Origin: Loxodes magnus
Lineage: Eukaryota > Ciliophora > Karyorelictea > Loxodida > Loxodidae
DNA length: 64,000 nt
Reading direction: 5' to 3'
Assembly: GCA_946699065.1 (NCBI GenBank)
Contig: CAMPDV010000006.1
Span: 1 to 64,000 of the forward strand
Both the position numbers and the translations under genes were made by a program. The stretch's first letter is position 1; each line of letters starts with the position of its first letter. This document shows positions 27,795 to 37,190 of the stretch, in pieces. The notes below the pieces were generated by a model. The model was not told the origin of the DNA, ran no database searches, and worked only from the letters and a program-made list of their open reading frames with translations.

Positions 27795-28075
27795 TTGAAA
27801 AGATGGTGGGAGCTGAGAATGACCTTCGTGACAACATTTTCTTGTTTTATGGCTAGGAACAAGTTCCTTTCCTGTCGCTGAGAAAGTCCCTGGTCAGAGT
27901 CATTTTCTGAAGGGAACACTGACTTTGAGATTATCCGCTCTTGGTAGGGGCTTGAAGCCTGGCTGCCCATAGCGATGGCCCTAGCAGCTGTGCCTGGAGC
28001 ACAACATGATATCCCCGTTATTCCATAAAAAGATAGCGTCGGGCCGGGCAATCCGAAAGGAGTTTCCGGTCCAAA
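27795..28075. other. GC-rich island with a nested GAAA-loop hairpin; identity unknown
   Basis: About 280 bp with a base composition strikingly unlike its AT-rich surroundings and sharp edges. The right end folds as gggccgg (28,041-28,047) with ccggtcc (28,066-28,072), enclosing a tcc-gaaa-gga tetraloop hairpin (28,052-28,061). The minus strand has an 88-codon frame free of all three stop codons, but high GC makes that unsurprising and I see no domain. The minus-strand beginning (ggaaactcctttcggattgc) resembles the start of the island at 29,168. Candidates are a structured RNA gene or a transposon remnant; I cannot decide. Confidence 0.5.
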
Positions 28076-28277
28076 AACTTTTATAGTTTAAATTAATTAA
28101 TTGCTTCTTAAATATTCGAAACTTTAATATTATAGAATAAGCTTAAAATATAAAAAATAACCAAATGTAACGAGAAGTCGAAGAAATTACAACTGAAAAA
28201 AAAGTACTAATATAAACAGATAGTTAAGGTAATATTTAACCTAAATTAAGAATTTATAAAGACTAATAACTGATTAA

Positions 28278-28292
28278 ATAAAATAAAATCGA
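28278..28292. repeat. Left target-site duplication of retroposon A (15 bp)
   Basis: The 15-bp ataaaataaaatcga recurs exactly at 29,125-29,139 and the match stops on both sides. It lies 8 bp before the ORF1 start codon. The AT-rich part could match by chance, but the tcga end and its position next to the coding unit argue for a true duplication. Confidence 0.75.
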
Positions 28293-29124
28293 ATAAAAAA
28301 ATGGCAGAAGGTCTCAAGAAGGGTTTTTTGTAGGCTTCATAGATAAAGGAGCAAAAACCAGAGACTTCTAATTCTTCATCCATCACGTCCTCTTTAATAA
28401 AATAATAATCTTCTTAAACTTAATAACCTCTAATAGTTGAAAATTAAAGACAATCTTAAATAAAATAAGAACTTAAATAAGCATAAACAGAATAAAAATA
28501 ATAATAAAATTTTGACTTTCTTCCTAAACTGAGACCAAGTAACTATAGGAAATAAGAGAATCCAAAAACGATGCAAAAACAGGCAAATGAAGAATAATTA
28601 TTAATTGAAAGTCTTTTGAAATCTGTGCGTATTCTGTAAGAAGAAGTAAAAATATTAAGATAAGAAAACAAAAAATTATTAGAAAAAAGTTAAAATACTG
28701 AAGAAAGATTAGTCAAATAAGAATTCGAAGTATAGCAACTTGGACAAAAAAGAATAGAGCCTCTAATCTAAGAAATAAAAATGGAAGTAGAAGACGATAA
28801 GTAAAAAGAACCAACCAATATTAGAAGGATTCTCAAGAGATGTTACCTGTGCTAATCAAGATTCCATAGATTCAAGAGTTGCAAGATATACAAGGAAAAG
28901 ATGAAGAGAAACAGCGAAGAAATCTGAAGAGAATTAACAAGAATTTACGTGACGATAGAAGGAAGAATTTACAGAAGAAGAATTTTCCATTCGAGTTCCA
29001 GAACTCCGAAAAAACTGGATGACCCGAACTTTTATTTTAAGCATACAGGAGCGATCACTGGATGTCAGTGGAAATTAGGTTGAAATACCTCAAAACCACA
29101 AACACTTTAATTAAGTATATTATT
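28293..29124 (+). mobile_element. ORF1-only non-LTR retroposon A (832 bp)
   Basis: A compact unit bounded by 15-bp direct repeats. It has an 8-bp leader, one complete ORF1-type gene, 41 bp of 3' sequence after the TGA and an end in tatattatt. There is no endonuclease or reverse transcriptase, so it would depend on enzymes supplied in trans by a LINE. Retroposon B (31,188-32,036) has the same plan, almost the same length, a TTA-rich 3' end and a 17-bp duplication. The surrounding DNA is AT-rich spacer. Confidence 0.72.
28301..29083 (+). CDS. LINE ORF1-like protein with coiled coil and CCHC zinc knuckle
   Basis: 260 codons ending in TGA, open only when TAR is Gln and TGA is Trp. It begins MAEGLKKGFL. 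An N-terminal Gln/Ser-rich region (about 12-75) is followed by a Leu/Glu/Lys-rich coiled coil (about 91-150), then a CCHC knuckle C181-X2-C184-X4-H189-X4-C194, then a basic C-terminal domain with RIYVTIEGRIYRRRIF. ORF1 proteins of this layout bind element RNA and package it for retrotransposition (family knowledge). An internal ATG at 28,571 is a possible alternative start, but the upstream 90 codons read well and begin just inside the element edge. The TGA is supported by retroposon B, whose frame also ends in Gly-TGA. The gene looks intact. Confidence 0.8.
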
Positions 29125-29139
29125 ATAAAATAAAATCGA
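29125..29139. repeat. Right target-site duplication of retroposon A (15 bp)
   Basis: Exact copy of 28,278-28,292, directly after the 3' end of retroposon A. Confidence 0.75.
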
Positions 29140-29159
29140 GATATTAACTATTAAAATTT

Positions 29160-29535
29160 AAATAGGGTGGAAAGCCCTTTCCTTCGGATGTTGCTTGGAG
29201 GTCCAGCAAGGCAAATAAAAAATAAGCGCAGATGGAGGATAAATCGGAGAAAGAGAAATCAATGACAAGAGAAAGACGATGTAACAAGCTGAAGAACTCT
29301 GAATGCCAGGAGGAAACTTTCTTCATTATAGGTCGGGGAAGTGTACCCGTAATTGAATATTGCGTCCTATGCTTTGGAAGGAAAAATTACAGGGATGTAC
29401 TGCAGGAAGAGAAAACAAGGATAGAGAGACATAAAAAAAATTTTTGACATTAAATAAAATTAATTTAAAGAGCTGCGCACCAACGAGAGTGCTACGCTCT
29501 CAATAATCTAATTTATTTATTTAACTAAAAAAAAT
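29160..29535 (+). repeat. GC-richer element ending in the conserved hairpin tail; short unknown ORF
   Basis: Starts near gggtggaaagccctttcc and ends with a hairpin (29,469-29,500) and a tttatttattta stretch, the same tail as at 35,569 and, in weaker form, at 27,118-27,075. The interior is not visibly homologous to those copies. A plus-strand frame at 29,232-29,447 (71 codons, start MEDKSEKEK, TGA stop) continues open upstream to about 29,166 when TAA/TAG are sense. It carries four cysteines, including a CVLC pair, and a Lys/Glu-rich end. It may be a LINE-derived fragment or a short hypothetical gene; I do not recognise it. Confidence 0.5.
29469..29500 (+). other. Conserved 3'-tail hairpin, copy A
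   Basis: agagc pairs with gctct (29,496-29,500), an internal loop tgc/tac follows, then gcac pairs with gtgc, closing an 8-nt loop. The copy at 35,569-35,601 keeps the outer stem and has different bases in the inner stem that still pair mostly. Such 3' hairpins are often recognised by LINE reverse transcriptases (general knowledge). Confidence 0.65.
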
Positions 29536-29986
29536 AACAATAAAACTTTACTCCCCTTAAAAAAAATTAAATGTTTTTTGAAGCACTTCATAAAATCAAA
29601 CCAACAACACTTAAAGCATGTAAACAAATCAGATAGAAATTAATATAAGACCACAAAAAAAATAGAAAATAAGCAAAAATTATAAACTCAAATGGCTATA
29701 ATAGAGAAAAAACAGAAAAAATGATGATTGAAAAAGGAAATTATCAGAAATTTTAAAAGAAAAAGAAATAAACAATAAAAAATTAAATTTGTTTTAGATG
29801 ATAAAAGGTATATAAATCGACAACATAAGAAAGTTATAAATGAAACGAAAAAAAAATCGAAGTTTAAAAGTAATTAAAAAAAAAAGTGTAAAAATGAACA
29901 ATCGATTAAGATCTAAAAAATAAAAAAAATAAAAAAAAAAACTATAAATGCTGAAGAAAGAGTTTATGAATGAATTAATTAACCAA
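29536..29986. other. A-rich spacer after LINE remnant 3
   Basis: A-rich on the plus strand with long A and T runs around 29,850-29,940. Frames are open on both strands because no codon is an absolute stop in this code. I see no domain or motif. Confidence 0.45.
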
Positions 29987-31170
29987 TCAATTAATTTACG
30001 TGGTTTCACCATTGATAGTTGAACCATAAATTAAGAGAAAATCAAAAGTAAGAGTATTCTTGGAAATTATCTTATCAAGCCAGAATCTTCTAAATTTTCT
30101 TTTATTTGTTCTAAATTTTTCTTCCAATAGATTCATTATACCCTAATCTGAATAATTAGATTCAATCTCCATCATTAGGTCTTTTTAAAACAGTAGAATT
30201 CTATTTCTATCTATTACTTTTCCAACTCTTTCATTTGTCTTTAGATAGTTAAGCTATCTGTTAGTCTTTTCTGAGGGCATCGCAAGTTCCTTTCTACATT
30301 TTCTTAGAATTGTTATAAAGTTGCTAAATCATATTTTCATTTTTGTCCTCTTGATAAATTATTATAAATTTAAATATGCTCGTTGGATCCTGCTCTATAG
30401 TCTTTACCATTTTTTTCTAATAAGTAAGAATTTTTTAAATATAACCCCATTTTCTTTTCTCTTATATATCTTTCAGAAAATTTTTAATGTGATAATCTAT
30501 TTCTTTTTTTTTGATTATTTGTTGAGTTCGTATCAAATTTTCGAATTTGTAATTTCCTCATACTATTTCTTCAAGCCTGAGTTTAAGAAGGCTTATTTTT
30601 ATTAGTCATTACTGATAATTACGTTCTCGAGATTTTCTATTAACTATTCTCTTTCTTCTTTTTATTATCTACAATCTTCTATTATATGGATCTCATCTTC
30701 CTTTCTATAATTGCAGAATTAGCATGCTTCAATCTCTATTAGATTTCTTTCTTTCATTGCTTATGCTGCTCCATTACATTTGGCCCATAGCATAAATAAG
30801 TATCATATTTTCTGTTTTCTGTGTTTGTTGAATCTTGGATAGTTTGGTATTCCTTGTATGAATTGTTCAATTAATTCACTCTAATTTTTTGCAGGTGATC
30901 ATATTCTACATTCTTGTAATGGAATTTACATCATTATGGAACTTTATCGCTTTTTATTATTAATTTTTCATCTATTCCTTTTCATTTTTCTTATATTATT
31001 ATTTCGTCATTGAGCTGTAGTGCCTCCATTACCTTCCTTGAGTTATGTTTCAAATATATAGTTATTCCTCTTTGCTAATTGACATATTCATCCATCCAAT
31101 GTTGATTCTTAGCTTAGGAGCAATTTTCTTCTGAACATTATCATACGTTATCACATGTAATTTTGTAGTT

Positions 31171-31187
31171 TAAGGAAAATCAGTTCA
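31171..31187. repeat. Left target-site duplication of retroposon B (17 bp)
   Basis: taaggaaaatcagttca, repeated exactly at 32,037-32,053; flanking bases differ on both sides. Confidence 0.9.
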
Positions 31188-32036
31188 AAAGACTTAAAGT
31201 TGAAAAAAAAAATGGAATAATCTATTCGCCTTTCCAAAAACCAAATTAAGAACGCAAAAAGGAAAGTTGCGAAACAAATGCAGAGACAACAACAAGAAGA
31301 AGATAAATCAAGTTCCTCCTCTGAAGGAAAAATCATAATCGGAACAATAGAATCGAATCCAGTAAAGGTATAAAAATAATCCGAATATAAATATAGCTTG
31401 ACCAAATGAAAACAATAATACAAAATTATTAGGAAACAATTTACAACCAAGGGGAAAAAATAAGAGAACTAATGAATACTATCGAAGATTAAAATAACGA
31501 GCTTCTAATAATTAGACGATAATTGATTTAAAATAATCTAGTCACGGAATAGTAACTATATGAATAATCTCAATCGAATTTTAAGCAAGAACAAAATATG
31601 ATTATCGAAAATGTTTCTACATAAGCAAACGTTTAAGAAAAATAGAATGACTAAAAGATTAATATAGATTTAATCAAAAGAATCGATTAACTTGAAAAAA
31701 AAAGTATTTCTGAAGAGATTCAAGAAAAAACAAGGCAAACAATGCTATTATTGCAAATCAAAGTGACACTTATTACAAAATTGCGATTAGTGAAGATAAA
31801 TTTAGATAAAAGAACAATAAAGAAAGTTAAGCATACTCAGCAGACTCTGAATAACCTAAACAGGGATTTACAAGAGAAAACTATTCACATAAAAGACAGA
31901 AGATCCTCTGTGGTTCCATCCACATAAAAAAATGGCGTGGTATCCATCCGCGCTAAAAAAATGGTAGCAAAAACCTGGTTGAAAATCCAGGGAATGCTAA
32001 ACTTTAATTACTTTTAATTTACTATTATTATTATTA
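31188..32036 (+). mobile_element. ORF1-only non-LTR retroposon B (849 bp)
   Basis: Insert flanked by a perfect 17-bp duplication, with a 24-bp leader, one ORF1-type gene, 54 bp after the TGA and a tactattattattatta 3' end. It lies antisense inside LINE remnant 3, whose coding frame is continuous when the insert plus one duplication copy is removed. That shows a true insertion and fixes both ends. The duplication is intact, so the insertion is probably younger than the decay of the host LINE. No enzyme domain is encoded. Confidence 0.85.
31212..31982 (+). pseudogene. ORF1-like protein (coiled coil + CCHC knuckle) with two compensating frameshifts
   Basis: Starts MEQSIRLSKNQ, ends Gly-TGA at 31,980-31,982; 256 codons overall, close to the 260 of retroposon A. 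The CCHC knuckle is C178-X2-C181-X4-H186-X4-C191, with TGA (31,764-31,766) read as Trp inside it. The C-terminal part (RLWITQTGIYKRKLF) matches the RIYVTIEGRIYRRRIF block of copy A. Between about 31,395 and 31,705 the convincing Leu/Glu/Gln-rich coiled coil lies in another frame (GEKIRELMNTIEDQ). Two small indels, one in the A-run near 31,700, therefore seem to have moved the frame out and back. The original frame is also free of conventional problems there, because no codon is an obligatory stop, so a divergent but intact gene cannot be excluded. Confidence 0.68.
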
Positions 32037-32053
32037 TAAGGAAAATCAGTTCA
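32037..32053. repeat. Right target-site duplication of retroposon B (17 bp)
   Basis: Exact copy of 31,171-31,187, immediately after the TTA-rich end of retroposon B. Confidence 0.9.
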
Positions 32054-32258
32054 TTCTCTAGGATTTCGTTTTATGCTCAAAAAGGTCCATCTACTACAGC
32101 TCTTAATGATCTAATCTGCATGATTTCCAATTTATTAATTAATTAATTGAAATATAATATCTTCAATATTTAAGAACAGTGAGATATAGTTGCAATAGAT
32201 ATAGTTTAGACTATAAATATTACAAATATGTTGAAAGATAAAAGTTTATAAATTTAAA

Positions 32259-35203
32259 TCAAGTTTTTTCTTGTTCTTTCTCTATCATATATTTTTATTT
32301 ATTTTCTTGATTTAATTTTTCTTTTTTTCCTTCTAGAAACTCTTCTAACAACTCATTTTGTAGTTTAAACATTTCAAGACGCTTTTTTAGTAATTTGGAA
32401 TTAAAATTTTTGATTAATTTGTCTATTTTAGGAATTTGGTTTTTTGAAAAATGTTTGTTTATATAGTTTTAGTCATAAAGAATTAATTTCTTTTTGTCTT
32501 TTTCTTTAAGAGCTTTATGAATTTCGAATTCCTCAATAATATCTGCATTTTATTAGCAATAAAAAATAAGATCAGTTTCATCAAAATCTTAGCCACATAA
32601 GCAAATAATACTATATCTAACGTTAATGTAACGATTACTGAGTTCTTATTGAAAATTATAAGAAAAATTTCTTAGTTTATAGATGAAAATAGTCTCTCTA
32701 ATATAGTGTTTATTAGGAAATACACTTAAATTATTTTCTATTTAGTCTATAATTCTTTTTGCTGTTGGCATAAGTGTATTTATAGAGAGACATTCCATTA
32801 AGAATTTATGTTTTATTTTTTATTCCGTGAGTTTATAAAAATCCATATTATTCTAAACATGTGACATATCAAAATTATACAAATTGATACATTTCTTTAT
32901 ATGTTTCTAGTATGGTAAATTAAATTTAGTGTCTTTTTCTAATAAAAAGCTGTGTCCTAGTTAGGATTTTCTTTTCTGTATTATATTACTTTTTAATAAA
33001 AGCGCATTAACTTTTGGGTTACCTTATGTGTAAAAGGAAGCCAGTTTAAGTCAATAAAGCATGAATCATTGAATGTGAATTCTTAAGATCTAAACGCCTA
33101 TCTTGAAATAAACCTTTACGATTTTGCTATCTTGCTTTTTATTCCTCTAATTCCAGAAATAGTAGCTCACGGAGTAATATCACTTCCATATTAAACTTTA
33201 GGCAAAATAAAAGTTCTATAAAGAATTTTGAAGCTGAGAGGGGATACTAAAATATATTTAGAAAGTATTACAGTAGCTTTTTAAATTGCTACCCTATGTT
33301 TGGTAGCTACTGCTGTACAATGTAATTTGTAATTTTATTTTATTCCTAACTAATATCCTAAATAGTTAACTTCATCTTTTTAAGCAATTTAAATTCCATT
33401 GAACTTTAGAGTAATAGAAGGTTAGCTTTCTTTTCATTTATTTTTTTTCCAGAATTCTATTACTTCACATTTATCTACATTAATTGTAAGTTTTATTAAA
33501 TCAAAAACTGTAGATGTAGCTTGTAATAATTTTTAGCCGTTTTTCTAGGAAGAGGACAATTAGATTAAGTCGTCAGCAAAGGCTCGTACTACGAAAGTTT
33601 TAGATAAGATTTGAAATCCTAATTTCTTCTGATTATCTTCTAAATATCTTATAACAATATCATAGTATAAAATTACAAGTACAGATGCTTGGCTACTTCC
33701 TTATAATACTTTATTGTTATATTTTATTGTTCTTGTAAGATATCCATCAATTATAAACTTAGCCTCAACATTATCATAAAAAGATTCTAATGGCAATATT
33801 AGGTCAAAGGTAAATTAAGTCTTCTAAGATGATCAAAAAGTAATTTCCGAGATATGCTATCAAACATTTTTTCTACATCTATTAAAGTAGCAACTAATTA
33901 CTTTTTAAGAGATCATCTACGATGCAAGTTTCTAATTTACTAAATATTTCAAATTTGCTAAGTAGTGGAGTGTTTATGAATAAATCCAAATTAGGCTGGA
34001 TGTAAAATGTTTCGTTCATAAATATAATTTTAAAGTCGTCATGCTAGTGCTTTATCATAAATTTTAAGTAGGCAGTTCAATAAAGCGATAGGTCGTCAAT
34101 TACATCAATTATTTTTGTTTCCCTTTTTGAAAATCGGAAGAATGTTTATTTTTTCATTGCATTAGGTATTTTAAATGTTCTAAGCATGTTATTAATGAAA
34201 CTTGTAATAATTTAATGCAAATCTTAATCTCCATATTTAATAAGCTCAGCTTTAGGCCTCATTACCTGTAGCTTTGTTATTTGGAAGCTAAGATATAATT
34301 TTTTTAATTTCAAATCATGTAAAAAGAGGCATATTTTATAAATGACTTAATTCCTAATTTAAGATAAAAGATTTATTTCTAAATATTCCATCTATTTTTC
34401 TATTTGAGAAATATAAATCTATCTTACTTATTTTCGAATGTTCATCAAAAACGTTGGTTTCTCAATTTTCAATAAATTGCTGTTTTTATTTATAGTTAAA
34501 ATTCATCTAATTAAGAATTTTTGGGTTTATTAGATCCTAAGCTTGTTTAAACATTATTTAAGCATTTTTGTTAAGATCTTTATGTTTTTCATTAGCTTTT
34601 TATTTTTTTCATTTCCAAAATTTGTGAAGATAATGCTTATAAGATGAAATTTTAAGCTAGTAAAGCTTGATAACTTCTTAACTATGCCCTCCATACAAAG
34701 CTAATGCGTTCTAATATGCAATATTATTCTTTTTTACTTTAGCAAATAACATAGTTAAGTAACTTGGCAATTGATGATAGTTTTTTCTTTAATTTTAAGA
34801 TCCAAGCGCAATCTTAGCATCATAGCTAATAAGATCGCAGATGAATTGATACTAATTTTCAACATCTTTTTAATCAAGTTACTAGAATTGATAAATTATC
34901 TCAAAAATAGATTTTAATAATAGTTTCTCGTGTTCAGATCCTATAGTTTTGAAATTTTAAAGAGTAATCGTTATTGTTAATCTTATTCGCTTCTTTTTAA
35001 ATTATAATTAAATGTAATACTTAAAGAAAATTATCAATATACAAACCCGAATCTTGGATAATTTTATAGTCAACGAAATCATCAGAATTTAAATGTTAAG
35101 TTGCCAAGAAGTAGTCATTACAATAGCATTAATTATTTGCTCTATGAATAAATGTATTGGACTCATAATCATTTAAAATTATTAATTGATATTTTATAAA
35201 ATG
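32259..35203 (-). pseudogene. LINE ORF2 remnant 1: endonuclease C-terminus, reverse transcriptase, Cys motif
   Basis: Minus strand, TAR=Gln, TGA=Trp. The 5' end (35,203-35,030) reads as the last part of an APE-type endonuclease (NTFIHRANN, NDYFLATQ). The reverse transcriptase follows in order: PLFTWFEIKKIISQLPNNKA, LPIFKKGN, NWRPIALLN (Trp by TGA at 34,096), QFGFIHKHSTT, motif A with catalytic Asp in LIDVEKMFDSI (33,877), motif B GSSQASVL, and motif C FADDL (33,569-33,580). Thumb and a C-terminal CLCGQDFDETDLIFYC motif follow, then a Lys-rich tail to TGA at 32,261-32,259. Frame breaks near 35,030, 34,246, 34,155, 33,780 and 32,885 make it a pseudogene. It is cut at its 5' end exactly where the hairpin-tailed element begins (35,200). 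Confidence 0.88.
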
Positions 35204-35632
35204 GATGTCGGCCGCGTCAGACAAGATAGTAGGTAATCTGGTTCAGAGTATACTGCATTGCGAGTAATCTTGCACTAGATGCCACCACAGGGAAGGGTGG
35301 ATAAGCTCCGTTGAGGCATACCTAACTTACCCCGAGATTTTTCTCTAGCAGTATGAAAGTTTGACTGACGGGCCTTCTTATTACCGACTTAATAACTTCT
35401 TTTATTTGGACCTTATTAAAGAAGGCTGAAGCATTTGACTCAAGATTTAAGAATAGATTTTAATAAGAAGATTCCCCATTTGGAGAAGCTGACATGACTC
35501 ATCGGACCTCTAGAATTTTAACAAGAAACATGAGAACATTTTTCTTAATATTAAATGTTAATATTGAAAGAGCTGCGCTCCAATGAGGTGCTACGCGCTC
35601 TATAGTCATTTTATTTATTTATCTGTTAATTT
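35200..35632 (+). repeat. Hairpin-tailed repeat element, copy 2
   Basis: Plus-strand homologue of 27,470-27,075: it begins TGGATGTCGGC, shares GTATACT.CAT, GCCACCACA, TTATTTGGACC, TAATAAGAAGATT and TTTTTCTTAATATTAA, and ends with the hairpin and tttatttattta tail. It is GC-richer than copy 1 in its first half. Pieces of the copy-1 reading frame appear here in different frames, so any coding function is lost. It abuts LINE remnant 1 on the left and meets LINE remnant 2 on the right, suggesting insertion at a junction of older elements or truncation by them. Confidence 0.65.
35569..35601 (+). other. Conserved 3'-tail hairpin, copy B
   Basis: agagc (35,569-35,573) pairs with gctct (35,597-35,601), and the inner gctcc/ggtgc pairs with one mismatch. 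The base changes relative to 29,469-29,500 keep most pairs, which supports a selected RNA structure rather than chance. Confidence 0.65.
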
Positions 35633-37190
35633 TTATATTTTAATCTTTAGTTCTTTTACTTCATTTAGAAGTATTTCATTTTATTTTTCAACTTAAAGAG
35701 TATCTTAAATATTCATAATATTATTTACTGCTTTTAACTGGTTAGAGAATGAATTATCAAAAGTATCTTACTATGTAGAGGATATTTTTGATACGAATGT
35801 TGAGACTGAGGTATCAATCTAGTTTTTTTTATCTATAAATATATTTTTGAATCTTTAGAATTCTTGTTAGTTAATTTCCAGTTCTTAAGGAATTTCGAAG
35901 TAATTTTAACGGAATTCGAAGGATCTTGTTAACTGGAGATTAACTACAACTAATTAGTAAAGCTCTTAACAAGTTTATAATATGCACTACGGATTTGAGT
36001 TGAAATGAATCAGGATAAATTTTTAGAAAGTAGTCGAGAATCTGCTTATGCTCATTTAATTAGATGGCAGCTTCTTTATTTTTAGGTAAAGAAGAGTCGT
36101 CAAGATTTTACTCCCGCGATATTTAGAAATCATTAATTTTTTTACATTTCCAATTTATTGAAAGAATTATTTCCTATAGCTTCCTCTATGAATGGAATAC
36201 ACTCGCTTCCATAACCAAATATTTGATTTATAAAGAATTTTATTATTATAGATGCATTATATAGAGGGATTCTTTTATAAATTGTTATTTTGCTTAAAAT
36301 TCATGCTTGGGTTTACTGGCATTCTTAGATTCTTGACTCCAGATGTTTTTAATATGAAATATTTTCTAATATCCAAAGACCTAAATACTTAAATTCCTTC
36401 ACTTTCTCTATTACTATACCTCTTATTGTGATTATCTCTTAATTTTGTCATGCATTACAATTTCATACCATTCATTTTGTTTTGTCCGCAATTTATAAAT
36501 TATAGAGTTATGATCATTATTATAGTATATCAGTCATATCTTCTAGTTAATCTGGATGCACAAATGGTACAATATCATCAGCATATGCTAGGGCGCCTAC
36601 ATATCTTACTTCTGTTCCCTATTCAGTTTCAGTCTGTGTTGTAATACCAACTTCTTTTTCTATAGTTCATTCAATAACTAATTTAATATTATATTGAATA
36701 ATCTTGGGGGAGCAGACACATCCTTATTTTACTCCGTTTATAGTTTCAAATTCTTCAGAGATAAGATCTCTTATTCTTTATTATATTCTCTCCTATTTAT
36801 ATATGTCTGCTAGGAACTTATTTCTTCTTGCGTTACTTCGATCTTATTCAGTATTTTTCATAAATCTGATCTAATTACTGAATCAAATGACTTTTAATTC
36901 AAATAAATAGACGATAGTCTCTTGAAGTTATAAAATAGACATTCAAGTAATGTTCTTTAATTGAATATTTGATAAGAGTATGATTTACATGATTAAAATC
37001 CGTAATGAAATTCATCATCACATCTTAACAAGTAAAGATTGAATTATTTGAATAGTATGAGATCAATGATTTTAAAAAGATGAATCATAAGCGATATAAA
37101 AGATATTTACAGGATCATATGTGTTTACTAATTTGCATAGCAATATAAAGTAGGATTATGATTTACTTTGTATTTTCCGCTATTGAATTT
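35606..37190 (-). pseudogene. LINE ORF2 remnant 2: reverse transcriptase and C-terminus, second family
   Basis: Minus strand, TAR=Gln, TGA=Trp. From about 37,190 it reads MIHLFKIIDLILFK, EFHYGF (motif 2a), IYLNQKSFDSV (motif A), NGVKQGCVCSPKI (motif B), LAYADDIVPF (motif C, 36,574-36,585), LQIADKTK and EFKYLGLWI (motif D region), then YGSE and a long basic/coiled C-terminal part to a possible TGA at 35,608-35,606. In motif A the catalytic Asp position is Asn (codon at 36,899-36,897), so this copy is probably inactive. Frame breaks occur near 36,785 and 35,758. The motifs differ enough from remnant 1 to place it in another LINE family. The last codons overlap the tail of the hairpin element, so its true end may be nearer 35,635. 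Confidence 0.85.

Larger units (their letters stand above)
29987..32130 (-). pseudogene. LINE ORF2 C-terminal remnant 3, interrupted by retroposon B
   Basis: Minus strand, read with TAR=Gln and TGA=Trp. It begins near 32,130 with IRSLRAVVDGPFWAQNEIL, typical of the region downstream of a LINE reverse transcriptase. It passes IFETQLKEGNGG and reaches a zinc motif CQFC-X8-H-X4-C (about 30,730-30,675) like the Cys/His motif ending many LINE ORF2 proteins. A long basic tail follows, to TGA at 29,989. The catalytic domains are missing, so it is 5'-truncated. Retroposon B splits it; joining 32,054 to 31,187 restores one frame across the junction (ILENEL then IFLKLQNY). One frame slip occurs near 30,840-30,720 or is avoided by the reading used. 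No activity is expected. Confidence 0.72.

Noticed and set aside
27785-28051. Minus-strand 88-codon protein in the GC-rich island
   Set aside because: High GC alone makes stop-free frames likely; no domain or codon signal was seen.
27795-28075. RNase P or MRP RNA
   Set aside because: Short words (gaaagtccc, tcattctcagc) recall MRP RNA, but they lie on opposite strands and the rest of the conserved core is missing.
30321-30605. Plus-strand 94-codon hydrophobic ORF
   Set aside because: It is antisense to the coherent minus-strand LINE remnant 3, which explains the region better.
31151-31450. Minus-strand 99-codon ORF with Cys/Phe-rich sequence
   Set aside because: It is antisense to the ORF1 frame of retroposon B and crosses the insertion boundary.
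35205-35540. Plus-strand protein starting MSAASDKIV
   Set aside because: It looks smooth, but comparison with the homologous copy at 27.1-27.5 kb supports a different frame; in this code nearly every frame is open.
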